Shown: piece after piece, positions 39,803 to 51,155 of the stretch
Layout: every line of letters begins with the position of its first letter
Numbering within the stretch: the stretch's first letter is position 1
NCBI GenBank assembly: GCA_964017065.1
Contig: OZ024789.1
Span: 13,012,854 to 13,076,853 of the forward strand
DNA length: 64,000 bases
Reading direction: 5' to 3'
Origin: Haliclona indistincta
Lineage: Eukaryota; Porifera; Demospongiae; Haplosclerida; Chalinidae
Notes under the pieces: generated by a model
Seen by the model: only the letters and a program-made list of their open reading frames with translations
Told to the model about the DNA's origin: nothing
Database searches by the model: none
Position numbers and translations under genes: made by a program

Positions 39803-42615
39803 ATGCTTGCAATGGCGTGGTTCTTGCTCTCATTGGTGCGCGATCTAACGTGTGGCTTGGTAGTTCTAGTCGTGATCAGCATACTCACCAGAGAAGGTGT
39901 TAATGGATTGGTGCGGCGAGCTAGCCAGCTGCTTCGCCTATTACCTGGAGCAGAGCTGTTGATACGAGTGTACTTGCGCCGCGAGGTTAGGTCGTTCTTG
40001 CGGCAAGTGAACGTGATCAAAGATGATTCACCACCCGGAACCAAGATAATGGAGATACCAGAAAGAGGCGAGTGGCAGGAACTTGCTACATGTTCATATG
40101 CTTGGTTTAATGCAGGATGGACTGAACAAGAGCTGACTGCTGAGCTAAGGTCAAGAAAGAAGGCGGAGTTTGATCCTGACACTGGGAAGGGGTTCTCAGC
40201 TGTGTATACGATGGGAGACAGTAGATTTCACTATGTGCAAAAAGTGTTTGAAGATTTTGAGTTTGACAAACACAGTGAGACCGAATGCATTATTAGGTAC
40301 TCAATCACTGTTACTGTATAGGAGACAAAGATCTTGAATCAAGGCAACAAATGGTGAAACAATACTTCCGCACATTTCAACATGAGAACGCTCTCAATCC
40401 ATTGCTGTTCCCTGAACTATTGCGATTTGAGACTGAGGTTGTTGCCATGACAGCTAACATGCTCAATGGCGATGGTAGAGTGGTTGGTAATGTTACTAGC
40501 GGAGGGACAGAGAGCATACTGGTTGCTGTACAGACCTACAGGGATAGAGCTAGGAAGCTGATGCCACACATCAATAGCCCTGAGATAGTGGCGCCACAGA
40601 CAGTTCATCCTGGATTTGACAAGGCTGCTCATTATTTTGGTCTAAAGGTTGTGCGTGTTCCCGTCAATAGCCATTACACATTTGATCTTGATGCTTATGA
40701 ACAGGTTTACTTTTCATTATAATGATTCCTGATTATATAGTTAATCTCAGGCCATAACGTCCAATACTATACTGCTTGTGGTATCAGCTCCTGAGTATAC
40801 ACATGGCATCATAGATCCAGTCCAGGCAGTGTCAGATATTGCTGTCCGTAGAGGACTGCCACTACATGTTGATGCTTGTTTTGGAGGCTTCATGCTACCA
40901 TGGTTAGTGATCTAGAGCTGTAGTGCTAACATGCTCTTATCTACAGGGTGGAGAAACTAGGTTACTCTGTACCATTGTTTGATTTTCGTTTAACTGGAGT
41001 CACTTCTATGTCTGCTGATATACACAAATATGGGTTAGGACCAAAGGTATGATCATGTGATCCTATTGTATGTGTGTCTAGTGTTGTGATCATGATCATG
41101 TGATCCTAGTGTATGTGTGTCTAGTGTTGTGATCATGATCATGTGATCCTAGTGTATGTGTGTCTAGTGTTGTGATCATGATCATGTGATCCTAGTGTAT
41201 GTGTGTCTAGTGTTGTGATCATGATCATGTGATCCTAGTGTATGTGTGTCTAGGGTTGTGATCATGATCATGTGATCCTAGTGTATGTGTGTCTAGGGAG
41301 CTAGTGTTGTATTGTACCGATCTGGAGACTACAGAAGGTATCAAATATTTGCGTGTACCGACTGGATTGGTGGACTGTATGGCTCTCCCATTATGGGCGG
41401 TACTAGACCAGGTCAGATTTGTTCCCTTATAGATAATTATTGCCTACAGACTGAAATTGGTCACTATCTCATAGTAACAATACATTTGGTGTGTGCACTC
41501 CGCTTGACCTAAATGCCGCAATACAATAGCGAGCAGAAGGTCGTTAACTTTGTGTACCTCTACTGCGATTATGTGCACATCTTTAGTGTATGCTGTTTCT
41601 TTGCTATTCATGTTTATGTGGTGTAGGCATTTGTTTCGGCGCCAGGGTATACTGCAGAATCATACACTCTTTTTGTGTACCTCTGGACGCAACATGACGA
41701 ATATCCGAATCAATTCCAAACTGCTGTTGGATGATTCAAAATAACTATGGTATAGGCTATAATCTGTATATGCAGACAAAGCGTTATCTTGTCGCAAAGA
41801 TTCAAACAGTTTTTGTATTTTAAGTAACACGCTGTATCTAAGGGCAAATTCTTGGACTTTTGAATTCAGATCAAATTCACTTCCGGTGTAACGCGGAGTG
41901 TATACATAAAATGCCCAGTGACCAATCTCAGTCCGTGGGCGTTATAATATCTATGGTTCTTTCTCTGTGTACCGCAATCATTGTCTGATATTACTGTAGG
42001 AGGTAATCTGGCCTCATCCTGGGCTGTTATTATGTCAATGGGTAAAGATGGCTACATGGGTGTGGCTAAACGATTAATGAAGGTTACTCAGAGAATGCGT
42101 GAAGGAGTTAGCACAGTAAAGGTATGTTGATCATGTGTCAGTTAATATACTATAGTGTTGTTGTTGGTAGGGTTTGATGATATGTGGAGAGCCACATATG
42201 ACAGCTTTTGCATTCACTAATACTGACCAAGAACTGAGCATGTTTGCACTGGCTGACGAAATGGAGAGAAAAGGTATCTACACAGCTAGCTAGGCCGTAG
42301 CAACTGCTGTCTATTGTTGCTGTACAGGATGGAAGATGGAGCGAGCTGCTCGGTGCCTTCACTGCTCTGTCCTTCCTTCACACTCTCTAGAAGGAGCTGA
42401 TAATTTTGTGAATGACTTGAGAGAAGCTGTAGAGACTGTCAAAGCAAGTGATGTGACATTGTTAGTACGATATTACTGTGTTGTTGCAGGATAACCCATC
42501 CCTAGCCAGTAAAGGATCAGCTGGAGTGTATGGCATGGCTGGCAGTGTACCTGATCGTGGAATAATTGAAGAGTTTCTTGTGGAGTTTTTTAATGAGATT
42601 TACACTTTACATTGA
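39803..42615 (+). CDS. SGPL1: Sphingosine-1-phosphate lyase
   Basis: This is a PLP enzyme of the ER that irreversibly cleaves sphingosine-1-phosphate to hexadecenal and phosphoethanolamine. The N-terminus [20 protein letters not shown] carries a membrane anchor. The PLP domain follows: [69 protein letters not shown], and the Schiff-base lysine in [15 protein letters not shown]. Then come [48 protein letters not shown] and the C-terminal [22 protein letters not shown] is at 42613-42615 and AATAAA at 42644-42649. About ten exons are present. One intron has a 43-bp repeat of its acceptor and another holds a MITE-like insertion. It starts 134 bp after the cadherin gene. Confidence 0.94.
41047..41296 (+). 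repeat. 43-bp minisatellite repeating an SGPL1 3' splice site
   Basis: The entire 250-bp intron is about five 43-bp units. Each has ATGATCATGTGATCCT (seen right after the donor), TGTATGTGTGTCTAG (acceptor) and TGTTGT. The true exon starts GGAGCTAGTGTTGTATTG, so each unit also repeats the first exon bases CTAGTGTTGT. Confidence 0.9.
41429..41954. mobile_element. MITE-like element in an SGPL1 intron
   Basis: Inverted termini: ACTGAAATTGGTCACT (41450-41465) matches the complement of 41917-41932 at 15 of 16 bases. The match extends outward through GCC(T/C)AC(A/G)G to ATAGATA at both ends, and inward a second pair of CACTCCGC blocks is inverted. The element is about 0.5 kb and no coding capacity is seen. 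It makes this intron (about 41,411-41,998) ten times longer than most. The exact ends and target duplication are uncertain. Confidence 0.65.
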
Positions 42616-42649
42616 TGACTCATAATGTTTAAGAAGTATAGTGAATAAA

Positions 42650-43568
42650 AATGTTGAGGATTACAAAGAAAAAGAGTACCAAAATTGTTAGTGCTGTCAT
42701 TCATATTATTGTGATCGACATATTTATATTAATAAGTTTGCATTCCTATAAAAAATTTGGTGACACCACTCTAATCTACATGCCAAATTAAAAAAACAGG
42801 TCACACTAAAAGTGGTTTCGGTTTCCAGTCAAAACATTTTGGAACCTATATGCTAATCATTCTTTCATCTGCTAGCTTGCAGATAGCTGGAGGAAATTTT
42901 TTCGTTAATGATATTCATATGGGGTGTGGTTTCATTATTTTAGCTCTCGTGACATTCTGCGAAGCGAAGAACGAGCTCATCTACTTAGTCTCGCAGCCGC
43001 AGGTTCGAAGATAAGTCTCGTTACTACAAGCCTATATAGCCTTGAACAATGCACGTTATATAGGTTGCGCAAGCGCATCGATATTTCAACTAGCCAAGCC
43101 AGCCCGGGCCTGCAGCCGCTTATTCCAGTGAGAATCGACCTCTATCATCAGAGTTACGCATTTCATTTTAATAGGTTGACAAAAGGCTGACCTCTGGTTG
43201 CTCCATGACAGTTCTTCATCACAGCTGCTCCTCTCTTCATATTCCTGATAATACCACCAGCCGCTCGCGACCATGCAGCAACAGGCCAGTCACCAGCTTA
43301 GTAATGTATATAGTATCTATGGTCACCAGTGCCACAGCGCCTCTATAGTGCTCCACCCCGTTGCATCATGCATGAGCCACCATTCTCGCTCTATTCGTTG
43401 CCTTACTAGACAATCCACTAGTCGTGTTCACGTATCCACGTGCGCTATTGCCCCTTCCTTGCACCGATGCGGCAGGCGTGGTTATTTAGCCACGCCGCGC
43501 CTTCAACATTGACCACACCCACTAGTGATTCATGTATGTGCATTATTATAATTTGGAACAAAAATAAA
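42650..43568. other. Unassigned stretch before the assembly gap
   Basis: AT-rich sequence to about 42,940, then GC-richer sequence. A minus-strand ORF from 43,274 (MVASGWWYYQEYEERSSCDE) ends at a plausible donor (CCAGAG|GTCAGCC, about 43,190) and could be a first exon, but no continuation is recognised. I see no known protein, RNA or repeat family here. Confidence 0.3.
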
Positions 43569-43591
43569 NNNNNNNNNNNNNNNNNNNNNNN
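43569..43591. other. Assembly gap (23 N)
   Basis: A run of 23 undetermined bases. The gene-dense block ends before it and the duplicated, transposon-rich block begins after it, so the join should be treated as unproven. Confidence 0.99.
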
Positions 43592-44605
43592 TTAACAAGT
43601 AAAGTAAAAAAGTTTTAATAAATAAAAAAACTAAAAAGTGTAGGGATGACGCTTGCAAAAGTAAAGGAACAAGATGGGACGATGCTTGCAAAAGTAGAGG
43701 AACAAGATGGGATATGCTTGAAAAAGTAAAGGAACAAGATGGGATGATGCTTGCAAAAGTAAAGGAACAAGATGGGATGATGCTTGCAAAAGTAAAAGTC
43801 CCAAGTATCCCTACATCAGCGGCTTGCTGCGATGACGTGCAACTGATAAATGTGGAATCCTCTTCCTATACCTTTTACAACCGTCAATTACGTAATCGGA
43901 CTGAGTCCTCCAAGCCACAAATACCTCTAGTTATTTACAACTGTCAACTAGCATCGGACTGCGTCCTCCAAACACAGATACCTCTAGTTACAAATATGCG
44001 ATTTACCCGACCCAACCCAGGGGTTCCTGAGCTGCTATGGGCGAGAAAGTAGTGATGATTCTCAACTGTGGAAAACACTACAGTTATTGTTCGTGCAAGC
44101 AATCAGCTTATTGACAAGCCTACTACAGACGTCCTGGAGCAAAATCTTGGCGTTTAAAACGGCGAGCGAAGAGACAGCTCCATTGTTATCTGCAAAACCC
44201 AATATACAGCTGACGAGACCTGGTCAGAGCTAGAACTAAGAAAGTTGCTTAAATTTAAGCTGTTTCACAGAAGAAAGATTCCTGAATCCAGCACAAGTGT
44301 GCTGTATACTGGAGCTGTGCTACTTCTTCCTAGATTTCACGACATACAAAGCACAGAAACTGGTGTGCAGTGCACTATACAAATAGCTAAACCAATATTC
44401 TAAGATCATATCTTTAAGTAAGACCAGTAATCAAGCTTTACGCAATACCATTTTAGAAAGAATCCACGAATGAGTTCTAGTGCTGTATGCTAGCGCCATT
44501 GAGCCACGCCTCACGATGGAACGTTAGCTATGCTCATTCGAAATCACGTGCGCATAATAACAGCCTACAATCACGTGCGCATACTAATACTTCCAACCTC
44601 CTCTG
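43592..44605. other. Unassigned stretch after the gap, with a 33-bp repeat
   Basis: Four to five 33-bp units (GATGCTTGCAAAAGTAAAGG plus AACAAGATGGGAT) lie at about 43,648-43,797. They give short LAKVKEQDG peptides, but the frames shift between copies, so a coding role is doubtful. The rest shows no recognisable gene. Confidence 0.5.
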
Positions 44606-45040
44606 GTGTTAGACGCCATTATTGTGATTGCGCAATACGCACGTGACCAGCAATGGGTAGTGCACGTGACCAAGCAGCTAAAGTATCGCTGCGCCGTGTG
44701 GATGATTGGATCACTATCACGGAGAACACACACCCGGCATTTGTCTGGAGTCTTCGAAGAACGGTAAGCTCGTGTATGATCGCCATTCTGCACTTGCCAG
44801 ATAGTTATAACCGCCGTGTAGATCTACAAGCAAGTGTGGGCGGGGCTCGTATGCACTGCATACATGCGTAGGCGACTAGGCAGACCTGATACTAGGCAGA
44901 CCTGATATATGATTTTAGCTACAAGTTTAAGAAAAGCCATCAACAACAGGAATACTAAACTAATGGTGGAAACAAAGACTTCTCCGTACATGCATGATAT
45001 TGAACTGCACTTCACTAAAAAGAAAAAAGGACACAAACAA

Positions 45041-45431
45041 GAAATTAAAAAGATTTCTATCGAAATCAAAAGGATGTAGTGATGAAGAAATCTACCACTG
45101 GTTCACAATGTAAACCAACAAGGAACAAGCATAGAATGGTAACACGATTGACTTGCTAACAGACCATAGATCCCTACATCTGTGGCTGTACATAAGATCA
45201 ATATTTTGTCACAAGCTGAATTCTATTCAAAGTGTCTGTCAACAGTAAATAGCTTAACTAGCTATAGTCTGGCCACAGCAGCCACTGATGTAGGGATCTA
45301 TGGTCTGTTAGCTAGTCAATCGTGTTACCATTCTATGCTTGTTCCTTGTTGGTTTACATTGTGAACCAGTGGTAGATTTCTTCATCACTACATCCTTTTG
45401 ATTTCGATAGAAATCTTTTTAATTTCTTGTA
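45041..45431. mobile_element. Inverted-repeat MITE, family M, copy A-1
   Basis: Arms of about 140 bp: GATTTCTATCGAAATCAAAA ... CCATAGATCCCTACATC and the reverse complement up to CTTTTTAATTTC, with a loop of about 90 bp. No ORF is seen. A second member lies at 46,432-46,830 and both recur in copy 2 (57,041-57,431 and 58,432-58,830). Confidence 0.8.
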
Positions 45432-45854
45432 CTGTCAGTGATACTATATTAAATTTTGGATTGTACTGATTTTCGTGGGTAAGGTTACCCTCAAAATATA
45501 ATCTTCACAAAATGAGTGCTTCTATGGTATAGTTGCTAACCAGGCTATCTTAATATTATTATTATTTAAAGCTTGTTTTACTGAACTGTGCTGACAGAGT
45601 TATAAGCACCAGTGTAAACACTTCTATGCTGCTGAGTGCTGACCATCAAGCATGAATGACCACCCCAAGCATTAATGTCTCAGTCTACACGAATGTGTGA
45701 AAGGTACCCATGCATTTTTATAGAAATTGTGAATTAAAAATTGGACAAAAAGCTAAATATATCAAAATTTTCCATGTTTACTATAATTATGTTATTGAAA
45801 GCTCTATCTAGTGCATAATTTTAATTTGTATGCTTTTGTGTCATTTTTTTTCAG

Positions 45855-46132
45855 GTATAATACGTATGTTGTGGTTATGGCTCACTGGGTGATAGCACTC
45901 TGGTTCATACGCTGTCGATACCAGCATCGCATGGCTGTAGCTAAATACATCACTAAGGTGGGTCAGATAAGAGATGCTTCTACTAGCTGCTTATTGTTGT
46001 GTGCTCTCGGTTTTGTTGTGCAGTCGCTGTCTACTCTGTTGTCAGTCAGTCAAGAGCAAGCCAGTGTCCGCCAGCGTATGGGCTCCTTCACTCACCCCAC
46101 TCCATCATCAGCTGCACCTACTCCACATGCAG
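45855..46132 (+). pseudogene. TSC2: TSC2 (tuberin) exons, copy 1, lacking the upstream exon
   Basis: Two exons (45,855-45,957 and about 46,024-46,132) are identical to those at 57,855-58,132 and encode YNTYVVVMAHWVIALWFIRC and the following Ser-rich segment. In copy 1 no preceding TSC2 exon is found between the gap and here, and the gene order is broken. The exon pair is therefore an isolated duplicate, an allelic copy placed in tandem, or the end of a TSC2 gene across the gap. The coding sequence itself is intact. Confidence 0.6.
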
Positions 46133-46431
46133 GTGAGCAGCTGTACGATGCTAATAGTAGTTTACAGTTAGGTATTTTATACCGGCAAGGAGGTTTCACT
46201 TTGGGAACCACGAATGAAGCTTGAGGTTCCAAATTTTGTAATACTGACTAAAAGGTGTAAAACCACTTCAAACTATGATCTTATAACTTACTTGGAAGCA
46301 GGTAGACTCTGTAGCTACCTGGATCGGCGCAAACCTTGCTGCAATAAGTGTTGCATTGTTTGGTGTGATTGTTGTCATGCATGCATGTTGCTAACACCAG
46401 ATTACAGTATTACACATAGTTGGACAAGAAA

Positions 46432-46830
46432 ATGAAAAGATTTCTAATGAAATCAGAAGGATGTAGGGATAAAGAAATCTGCTACTGGTCCACAATGTAA
46501 ACCAACAAGGAACTAGCTTGGAATGGTAACACGATTGACTTGCTAACAGACCATAGATCCCTACATCAGTGGCTGCTGTGGCAGTTCAGCTAGTTGCTGT
46601 TGACTGACACCTAACATGCATTGAATTGAATTCAGCTTGTGACAAAATATTGTATAATCAAAATATTACGTACAGCCACTGATGTAGGGATCTATGGTCT
46701 GTTAGCAAGTCAATCGTGTTACCATTCCAAGCTAGTTCCTTATTGGTCAGTTTACATTGTGGACCAGTGGTAGATTTCTTTATCCCTACATCCTTCTGAT
46801 TTCATTAGAAATCTTTTCATTTTCTTGTTT
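46432..46830. mobile_element. Inverted-repeat MITE, family M, copy A-2
   Basis: This has the same arms as 45,041-45,431 with about 10 percent divergence (GATTTCTAATGAAATCAGAA, AGACCATAGATCCCTACATC) and a longer loop. It lies on the other side of the TSC2 exons. Confidence 0.8.
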
Positions 46831-47352
46831 GTGTCCTTTTTTCTTTAATGAGTTTCAAATTTTGGTGCAGTTCGGCAAGATCATGCACCTCTTTGTTTCC
46901 ACCATTAGTTTCGTTTGATGTTGGTGAAAAAATTTTTATGTGAGCTGTAGCTCATAATTATTATTCATAAATGCATGCTGCACAGCATACGAGCCCCATC
47001 CACTCTGGATTAGAAAATTCTGTACGGCTGTGGCAAGCAGTAGAACGATGATATTACACGAGGTTACTCGGTGAGTTGTTCGTGGAAGACTTCAGACGCC
47101 AATATGCGCTCTCCATACGGCGATACTGATTACTCTACTGAATTCGTGTGGTTGCATTGGTCACGTGCGTATTGCGTAATCACAATAATGGCGTCTAACA
47201 CTTAGCTGACAACTGTTTGTGATCGTGAACTCGTCAAATTTATATCGTCGTTTCGCTAAAAACTAAGTTCAAAAGGCACATGCCAGGAGAATTTCACGAC
47301 TGTTCGTGGGTGTTTTGGTCTCGGCACTGCTCGTGTAAAGGCGCTAGGCGAG

Positions 47353-47399
<47 letters not shown>

Positions 47400-47991
47400 A
47401 GAAGAAGAAAACGAAGATGATGACGAGACTCGATTTTCACCGTTTCCAGGTTCGTCACTTTAGCGATCATTTTGAGCAATCTCCTTGCTACTGTAAGATG
47501 GGGCAACGCCAGAGGGCAGATCTAAGTGTCTTTGAACGTACAAAATTCATCACCAGGCGAAATATCAGCGTTTGAACGCTAATACATTGTATGTAGCCGC
47601 CATTTTGCACAGGAAAAACGCCCCGATAGTACGGAGTTGATCGGAAATCCGTTATTTATAACAAAACGGTGTTTCACGGACTTTCCCTAAAACGGACCCC
47701 GTGATCTTCCCGTATAGTGATTTACTCCGTTAATAGACCGTTATAGATTCCCAGACCCCACCCCTTCCGCGTGACAGAAAAGTAAAATACCAATCAGATT
47801 GCAGTATTACTCACATGACCTGCACGCGACGACCACATAGCATTGCTCTTACCCAACATGTGCTATCATGGAATCAATATCGAAGAGCGCTGAACAGCTT
47901 GGATATTCGTGTTTGTCGGCTGAGCAGCAGAAGTCGTCGTCCGCAGGCGCTGGGAAGTCTCTTTGCTACCTAGTCCTACCAAGTATCTTAA

Positions 47992-48670
47992 GGGTGCAGG
48001 CACACGCCCACGCACAATTTTAATTAATTTTTTAAATTAGTTGTCAAGGAGTTGTATCTCTGAAACTATCGTAGTTAGCAAAGTAAATCAAGCGCTAGTG
48101 TAAAGGCTACTATGGCTGCAGTCTATTATGCAACACTGAACGCGAAAATCACTACGGGTATGAAACCACGAAAGATGACAGATCGGCGTCTTCTAGCCGA
48201 TATAACTTACCGTGGAATTGTTTCTGGAAACCAATCTCGCACTATCGCACACATCTAAGGAAGGACAAGACCTTGACAGAGAGTTTTTCCTAATAATCCG
48301 CGTACAACATGTTAAACCAGCAATACTACAAAAGAAAAATCGAATTTCTTGGCTCTGCGTGTCGTGCATCTAAAAAAGCTCTCTGTCAATGTCTTGTCCT
48401 TCCTTAGATGTGTGCGATAGTGCGAGATTGGTTTTCAGAAACAATTCCACGGTAAGTTATATCGGCTAGAAGACGCCGATCTGTCATCTTTCGTGGTTTC
48501 ATACCCGTAGTGATTTTCGCGTTCAGTGTTGCATAATAGACTGCAGTCATAGTAGCCTTTACACTAGCGCTTGATTTACTTTGCTAACTACGATAGTTTC
48601 AGAGATACAACTCCTTGACAACTAATTAAAAAAATTAATTAAAATTGTGCGTGGGCGTGTGCCTGCACCC
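47992..48670. mobile_element. Foldback element flanked by TTAA, nested in the transposon
   Basis: Two arms of about 290 bp are almost perfect reverse complements: GGGTGCAGGCACACGCCCAC at the left, GTGGGCGTGTGCCTGCACCC at the right. A loop of about 90 bp is centred near 48,330. TTAA stands on both sides (47,988-47,991 and 48,671-48,674), the target duplication of piggyBac-type elements. It is non-coding. Confidence 0.85.
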
Positions 48671-48689
48671 TTAAACTTGCTTTGTAACA

Positions 48690-49045
48690 GAGTCATGATC
48701 TGTGTGTATGTGTATAGTAAGCCAGCCTTCATTTGTGCTGTTCAAGATGTCCCATCTTTCGTCAGCACGCTGTCAAGATGTCCCATCTTTCGGCAGTTCA
48801 TGTCATGATCTGTGTGAATGTGTGTGTAGTAAGCCTTCATTTGTGCTGTCAAGATGTCCATCTTTCGGCAGTTCATGTACGTCATGATTTGTGTGTATGT
48901 GTGTGTAGTAAGCCTTCATTTGTGCTGTTCAAGATGTCCCATCTTTCGTCAGCACGCTGTCAAGATGTCCCATCTTTCGGCAGTTCATGTCATGATCTGT
49001 GTGAATGTGTGTGTAGTAAGCCTTCATTTGTGCTGTTCAAGATAT
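48690..49045. repeat. Tandem repeat of about 50 and 110 bp
   Basis: Units combining GTCATGATCTGTGTG, AGTAAGCCTTCATTTGTGCT and CAAGATGTCCCATCTTTCG repeat three times with internal deletions. Confidence 0.85.
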
Positions 49046-49596
49046 GTCCACCGTTAACCCCAGCCTCACATTTAATTTTATGTTTACAATAGCTGGAACC
49101 TGGTTTTTCCCATAATTATAGTTTTTAAGGAGTTCTCGCTTCCCTTGGATAAAATTTGTATTTTCGAGCTAGCATGAGGCACATGCTTTAAGTATGCTTT
49201 GCGTGTTTGTTAAATACTGTGTGTGGTAGAGTGCTTGTCTAGAATGCCTTCTTCAAGCAATACGAGAAGTGATGACATCATTGTACCAGCCGTTGACGTT
49301 CACACGTGTGACAAATGGCTGAATTGATTTGTAAGTTGTGCCTAGATATACATACTCTTGACAACAGTTTTTACCCAAACGGATTACTATGTCATACAAT
49401 TCTCGATTCTTTGGTTAAGAAGCTAGACCTGAGGAGAAAAAAGGAAGATAAAGGAGGGAGATTAAGGAGAAAACACGAGAAAAGGGAGAGCTTTCAGTAC
49501 TATCAGTCCCCGTTGATGCTCCTAGTTGGACATACCGAGACACTTTAGATCTCCCTCGTTGGTCATTTCTATTATTGTTAAAGGTGGTTTGTTCAA

Positions 49597-51155
49597 CACA
49601 GCATTTAGTGGTATTACTACTACTCCTACTCCTCAATGTAAGTATCAAACCTACGTCCATTTACATTACTGTCTTTATCTTTATCACAGCAACTAGTCAT
49701 ACTACTACTCCTCTCAGTTGTCAATGTAAGTATCGACGTCCACTTTGCGTTACTGTCTTTATCATTATCACAGCATCTAGTCGTACTACTACTTCTCTCA
49801 GTTGTCAATGTAAGTATCAACGTCCACTTTGCGTTACTGTCTTTATCATTATCACAGCAACTAGTTGTACTACTACTCCTACTCCTCAATGTAAGTATCA
49901 ACGTCCACTTTGCGTTACTGTCTTTATCATTATTACAGCATCTAGTCGTACTACTACTCCTACTCCTCAATGTAAGTATCAACGTCCACTTTGCGTTACT
50001 GTCTTTATCATTATCACAGCAACTAGTCGTACTACTACTCCTACTCCTCAATGTAAGTATCAACGTCCACTTTGCGTTACTGTCTTTATCATTATCACAG
50101 CATCTAGTCGTACTACTACTCCTCTCAATGCTCAATGTAAGTATCAAATCTACGTCCATTTTACATTACTGTCTTTATCATTATCACAGCAACTAGTTGT
50201 ACTACTACTCCTACTCCTCAATGTAAGTATCAACGTCCACTTTGCGTTACTGTCTTTATCATTATCACAGCAACTAGTTGTACTACTACTCCTACTCCTC
50301 AATGTAAGTATCAACGTCCACTTTGCGTTACTGTCTTTATCATTATCACAGCAACTAGTCGTACTACTACTCCTACTCCTCAATGTAAGTATCAACGTCC
50401 ACTTTGCGTTACTGTCTTTATCATTATCACAGCATCTAGTCGTACTACTACTCCTCTCAATGCTCAATGTAAGTATCAACGTCCACTTTGCGTTACTGTC
50501 TTTATCATTATCACAGCATCTAGTCGTACTACTACTCCTCTCAATGCTCAATGTAAGTATCAAATCTACGTCCATTTTACATTACTGTCTTTATCATTAT
50601 CACAGCATCTAGTCGTATACTACTACTCCTACTCCTCAATGTAAGTATCAACGTCCACTTTGCGTTACTGTCTTTATCATTATCACAGCATCTAGTCGTA
50701 CTACTACTCCTACTCCTCAATGTAAGTATCAACGTCCACTTTGCATTACTGTCTTTATCATTATCACAGCAACTAGTCGTACTACTACTCCTACTCCTCA
50801 ATGTAAGTATCAACATCCACTTTGCGTTACTGTCTTTATCATTATCACAGCATCTAGTCGTACTACTACTCCTCTCAATGCTCAATGTAAGTATCAAATC
50901 TACGTCCATTTTACATTACTGTCTTTATCATTATCACAGCATCTAGTCGCACTACTACTCCTCTCAGTGCTCAATGTAAGTATCAATTATCCAATCTGTC
51001 TTTGTTATTATCACAGCAACTAGTCGTGTAGCCGTTGGCGATTTGTTTGACACCATGTCTGAATATGGTATGCTTGTAGTATATCCTTTGGATTCTTTGT
51101 ATGTTTCTTTTTCACCACAGGTTCAAGCTCTTTAGACACTGGTGATAGTGATTGA
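49597..51155 (+). CDS. Putative transposon gene with about 17 tandem mini-exons
   Basis: I do not recognise this product. The stretch 49,597-50,990 repeats a unit of about 81 bp: CA(A/T)CTAGTCGTACTACTAC plus TCCTACTCCTCAAT (33 nt, or 36 nt in the CTCTCAATGCTCAAT variant), then a 48-nt segment that starts GTAAGTATCAACG and ends TTATCATTATCACAG. It reads as exon + intron. Each mini-exon is a multiple of three and phase 1, giving S(T/S)SRTTTPTPQ per unit, a Thr/Ser/Pro-rich mucin-like tract. The last copy continues as TSRVAVGDLFDTMSEYG, a further intron with good borders, and SSSLDTGDSD plus TGA at 51,153-51,155. The 5' end is unresolved: an exon near 49,520-49,578 (LDIPRHFRSPSLVISIIVK) joins in phase, but no start codon is found. 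Alternatively, the array is one intron with amplified splice junctions. Confidence 0.5.

Larger units (their letters stand above)
44606..47607. repeat. Segmental duplication A, copy 1
   Basis: This is nearly identical to 56,606-59,619 (offset exactly 12,000 bp until a GAAA-repeat length change near 47,390 / 59,390). It contains TSC2 exons, an unrecognised ORF with a good donor (MGSARDQAAKVSLRRVDDWI, 44,653-44,763), and two inverted-repeat MITEs. The visible differences are a handful of substitutions and microsatellite length. The left end breaks inside a sequence that, in copy 2, extends about 420 bp further as an inverted-repeat arm. Confidence 0.93.

Noticed and set aside
49315..49548. 77-codon ORF MAELICKLCLDIHTL as the start of the transposon gene
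   Set aside because: Its frame stops before the mini-exon array, and splicing at the GTAAGT inside it leads to an early stop. No convincing link to the array was found.
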